A stretch of 6,512 nt of DNA from CAYMUN01 sp964440265 (GTDB lineage: Bacteria > Patescibacteriota > Saccharimonadia > Saccharimonadales > UBA4665), in contig CAYTRU010000062.1 in the NCBI GenBank assembly GCA_964440265.1, positions 1 through 6,512 of the forward strand, given 5' to 3'. The notes beneath the pieces are model-generated. The model was not told the origin of the DNA, did not search any database, and saw nothing but the letters and a program-made list of their open reading frames with translations. The position numbers and the translations under genes are program-made. This document shows positions 5,325 through 6,512 of this stretch, in pieces; positions within the stretch are counted from its first letter, which is position 1, and every line of letters begins with the position of its first letter.

Positions 5325-6512
5325 TTATTCGCCGTGCTCTTCGATGGCTTCTAGCAGGGAACTCTCTAGCTCGTTTTTCTTCTTCAGCTTAGGGATTTTG
5401 GGCAGTTCAGTGGTTTCCACTTTGCCTTCTTGGGGCTGATCAGCAGTAAGCGCACTGGGCTCGGTAACAACGGATGCAGCGCTAGCAGATATAGTATCCG
5501 GCGCAGTGCTTGAAACTGTCACTTGTTCGGCCTCAATATCCAGTTCATAGCCAGTGAGCTTGCTGGCTAGGCGGACATTCTGACCGTTTTTTCCGATAGC
5601 AATGCTTTGCTGATCCTCTGGCACGATGACTCGAGCTTTTTTATGCTTCTCGTCAATAATCACTTTGCTAACCTTGGTTGGACTGAGAGCCTGGGTAATA
5701 TATGCGACTGGCTCCTCAGCCCAAACAATGATGTCGATCTTTTCCTGCTCACCGACCTCAGAAACCACTGCATTAACGCGGGTGCCATGACCACCTACAA
5801 AAGTGCCAACTGGGTCAACGCCAGGCACATTGCTAGCGACAGCGATCTTACTACGAACGCCGGCTTCTCGGGCGATGTCTTTGATAACTACGGCATCACT
5901 TTCCATCTCCGGCACCTCAGCCCGAAATAGCCATTCGATAAACTGCGTGTTACCGCGAGACACCACAAGTTGGGGTCCACGGAAGCCCCGTTCTACATCT
6001 TTCAGGAAGACTTTTAAACGCTGACCAGGGTAGTAACGCTCACCTTGAATCTGTTCGCTGCGTGGCATGATGCCTTGCGCCTTGCCTAGGTCGATGCGAC
6101 AAATATTACCTTCCACGCGAGCCACCGTGGCGTTAATAACGGTGCCGATTTTATCTTCGTACTCAGCCATAACGATCTCGCGCTCGGCTTCACGCAGCCG
6201 CTGCAAAATAACTTGTTTTGCAGTCTGCGCCGCTACCCGGCCGAATTCCTGGGCTTGCTCGTGGATCTCGATAGTTTCGCCCACTGCAGCGTTTTTGCGT
6301 CGGACCTGTGCTTCTTTCAGGCTGATTTCAAAGGCTTCGTTTTCCACCTTGTCGACGATCTCTTTCGTGATATAGGCATCGACATCGCCGGTGTTCAGGT
6401 TCATAGTCACCCGAATCTCTTGTTCGCGGTCTCCATAATCTCGCCGATAGGCGGCTGCCAAGGCCTGTTCGACCACCTCTTTTACGGCTTCTTCGGGTAA
6501 ATTTTTCTCCTC
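5325..6512 (-). CDS. nusA: Transcription termination/antitermination protein NusA (5' end cut by window)
   Basis: NusA binds RNA polymerase and nascent RNA and modulates pausing, intrinsic and Rho-dependent termination, and rRNA antitermination. The visible 395 residues are open to the window edge and begin EEKNLPEEAVKE, matching the first helix region of the NusA N-terminal domain, so perhaps 10-20 residues are missing. A GTG at 6474-6476 could be mistaken for the start, but homology-like sequence continues upstream of it. The domains in order are the RNA-polymerase-binding N-domain (to about 118), S1 (about 121-175, with ATVARVEGNICRIDL), KH1 (EVPE...DPVGTFVGGHGTRV, GxxG loop at 240-243) and KH2 (VPEDQQSIAIGKNGQNVRLA, GxxG at 307-310). 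After about residue 330 comes a low-complexity Ser/Thr/Ala/Pro tail ending in a lysine patch and an acidic stretch. The acidic repeats (AR1/AR2) of the E. coli protein are absent. The next gene downstream is clpC; ylxR and infB do not follow. Confidence 0.96.
   Translation of the reverse strand, partial: EEKNLPEEAVKEVVEQALAAAYRRDYGDREQEIRVTMNLNTGDVDAYITKEIVDKVENEAFEISLKEAQVRRKNAAVGETIEIHEQAQEFGRVAAQTAKQVILQRLREAEREIVMAEYEDKIGTVINATVARVEGNICRIDLGKAQGIMPRSEQIQGERYYPGQRLKVFLKDVERGFRGPQLVVSRGNTQFIEWLFRAEVPEMESDAVVIKDIAREAGVRSKIAVASNVPGVDPVGTFVGGHGTRVNAVVSEVGEQEKIDIIVWAEEPVAYITQALSPTKVSKVIIDEKHKKARVIVPEDQQSIAIGKNGQNVRLASKLTGYELDIEAEQVTVSSTAPDTISASAASVVTEPSALTADQPQEGKVETTELPKIPKLKKKNELESSLLEAIEEHGE

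Noticed and set aside
5179..5439. 86-codon plus-strand open frame across the nusA-clpC gap
   Set aside because: It runs antisense through the nusA 3' end and through the inverted repeat, has no ribosome site, and its peptide has unlike-protein composition.
5607..6500. Several plus-strand open frames of 73-107 codons over nusA
   Set aside because: All are antisense to conserved N-domain, S1 and KH coding sequence, overlap one another, and show no ribosome sites or recognisable domains.

Overview
The window is a four-gene block transcribed on the minus strand, plus what looks like the tail of a convergent plus-strand gene at the left edge. In transcription order (right to left) the genes are nusA (5' end cut by the window edge), an intergenic region of 284 bases rich in dyad symmetry, clpC, a membrane-anchored HExxH protein with a coiled-coil tail that overlaps the clpC stop, and radA. 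It is chromosomal housekeeping DNA. I see no transposase, integrase, phage gene, CRISPR array, tRNA or rRNA.

The organism is a bacterium using a code in which TGA is stop. The genes are compact and base composition looks near 50% GC by eye. The ClpC, RadA and NusA sequences are well conserved. The protein between clpC and radA is of a type I associate with uncharacterised proteins of Candidate Phyla Radiation bacteria, in particular Candidatus Saccharibacteria (TM7). That placement is inference, about 0.55 confident, and no marker here settles it.

The best-supported regulatory signal is a near-perfect CIRCE element (17 of 18 arm bases), the operator of the heat-shock repressor HrcA. It lies directly on a TTGACA / extended TACTAT promoter upstream of clpC, so clpC and the overlapping downstream gene are probably heat-inducible and HrcA-repressed. 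Further upstream, between nusA and CIRCE, a perfect 17-base inverted repeat resolves into two copies of a CATAC-N3-GTATG palindrome with centres 21 bases apart, about two helical turns. That spacing suggests a pair of binding sites for an unidentified dimeric regulator. A hairpin in the nusA 3' region and a 12-base palindrome complete the set.

Functionally the block combines transcription elongation control (NusA), regulated proteolysis and unfolding (ClpC with an LGF ClpP-docking loop), a probable extracytoplasmic metalloprotein whose translation is likely coupled to clpC, and recombination branch migration and repair (RadA). The points most worth follow-up are the HExxH membrane protein and the unexplained tandem palindromes. 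I found no clearly new multi-gene system.
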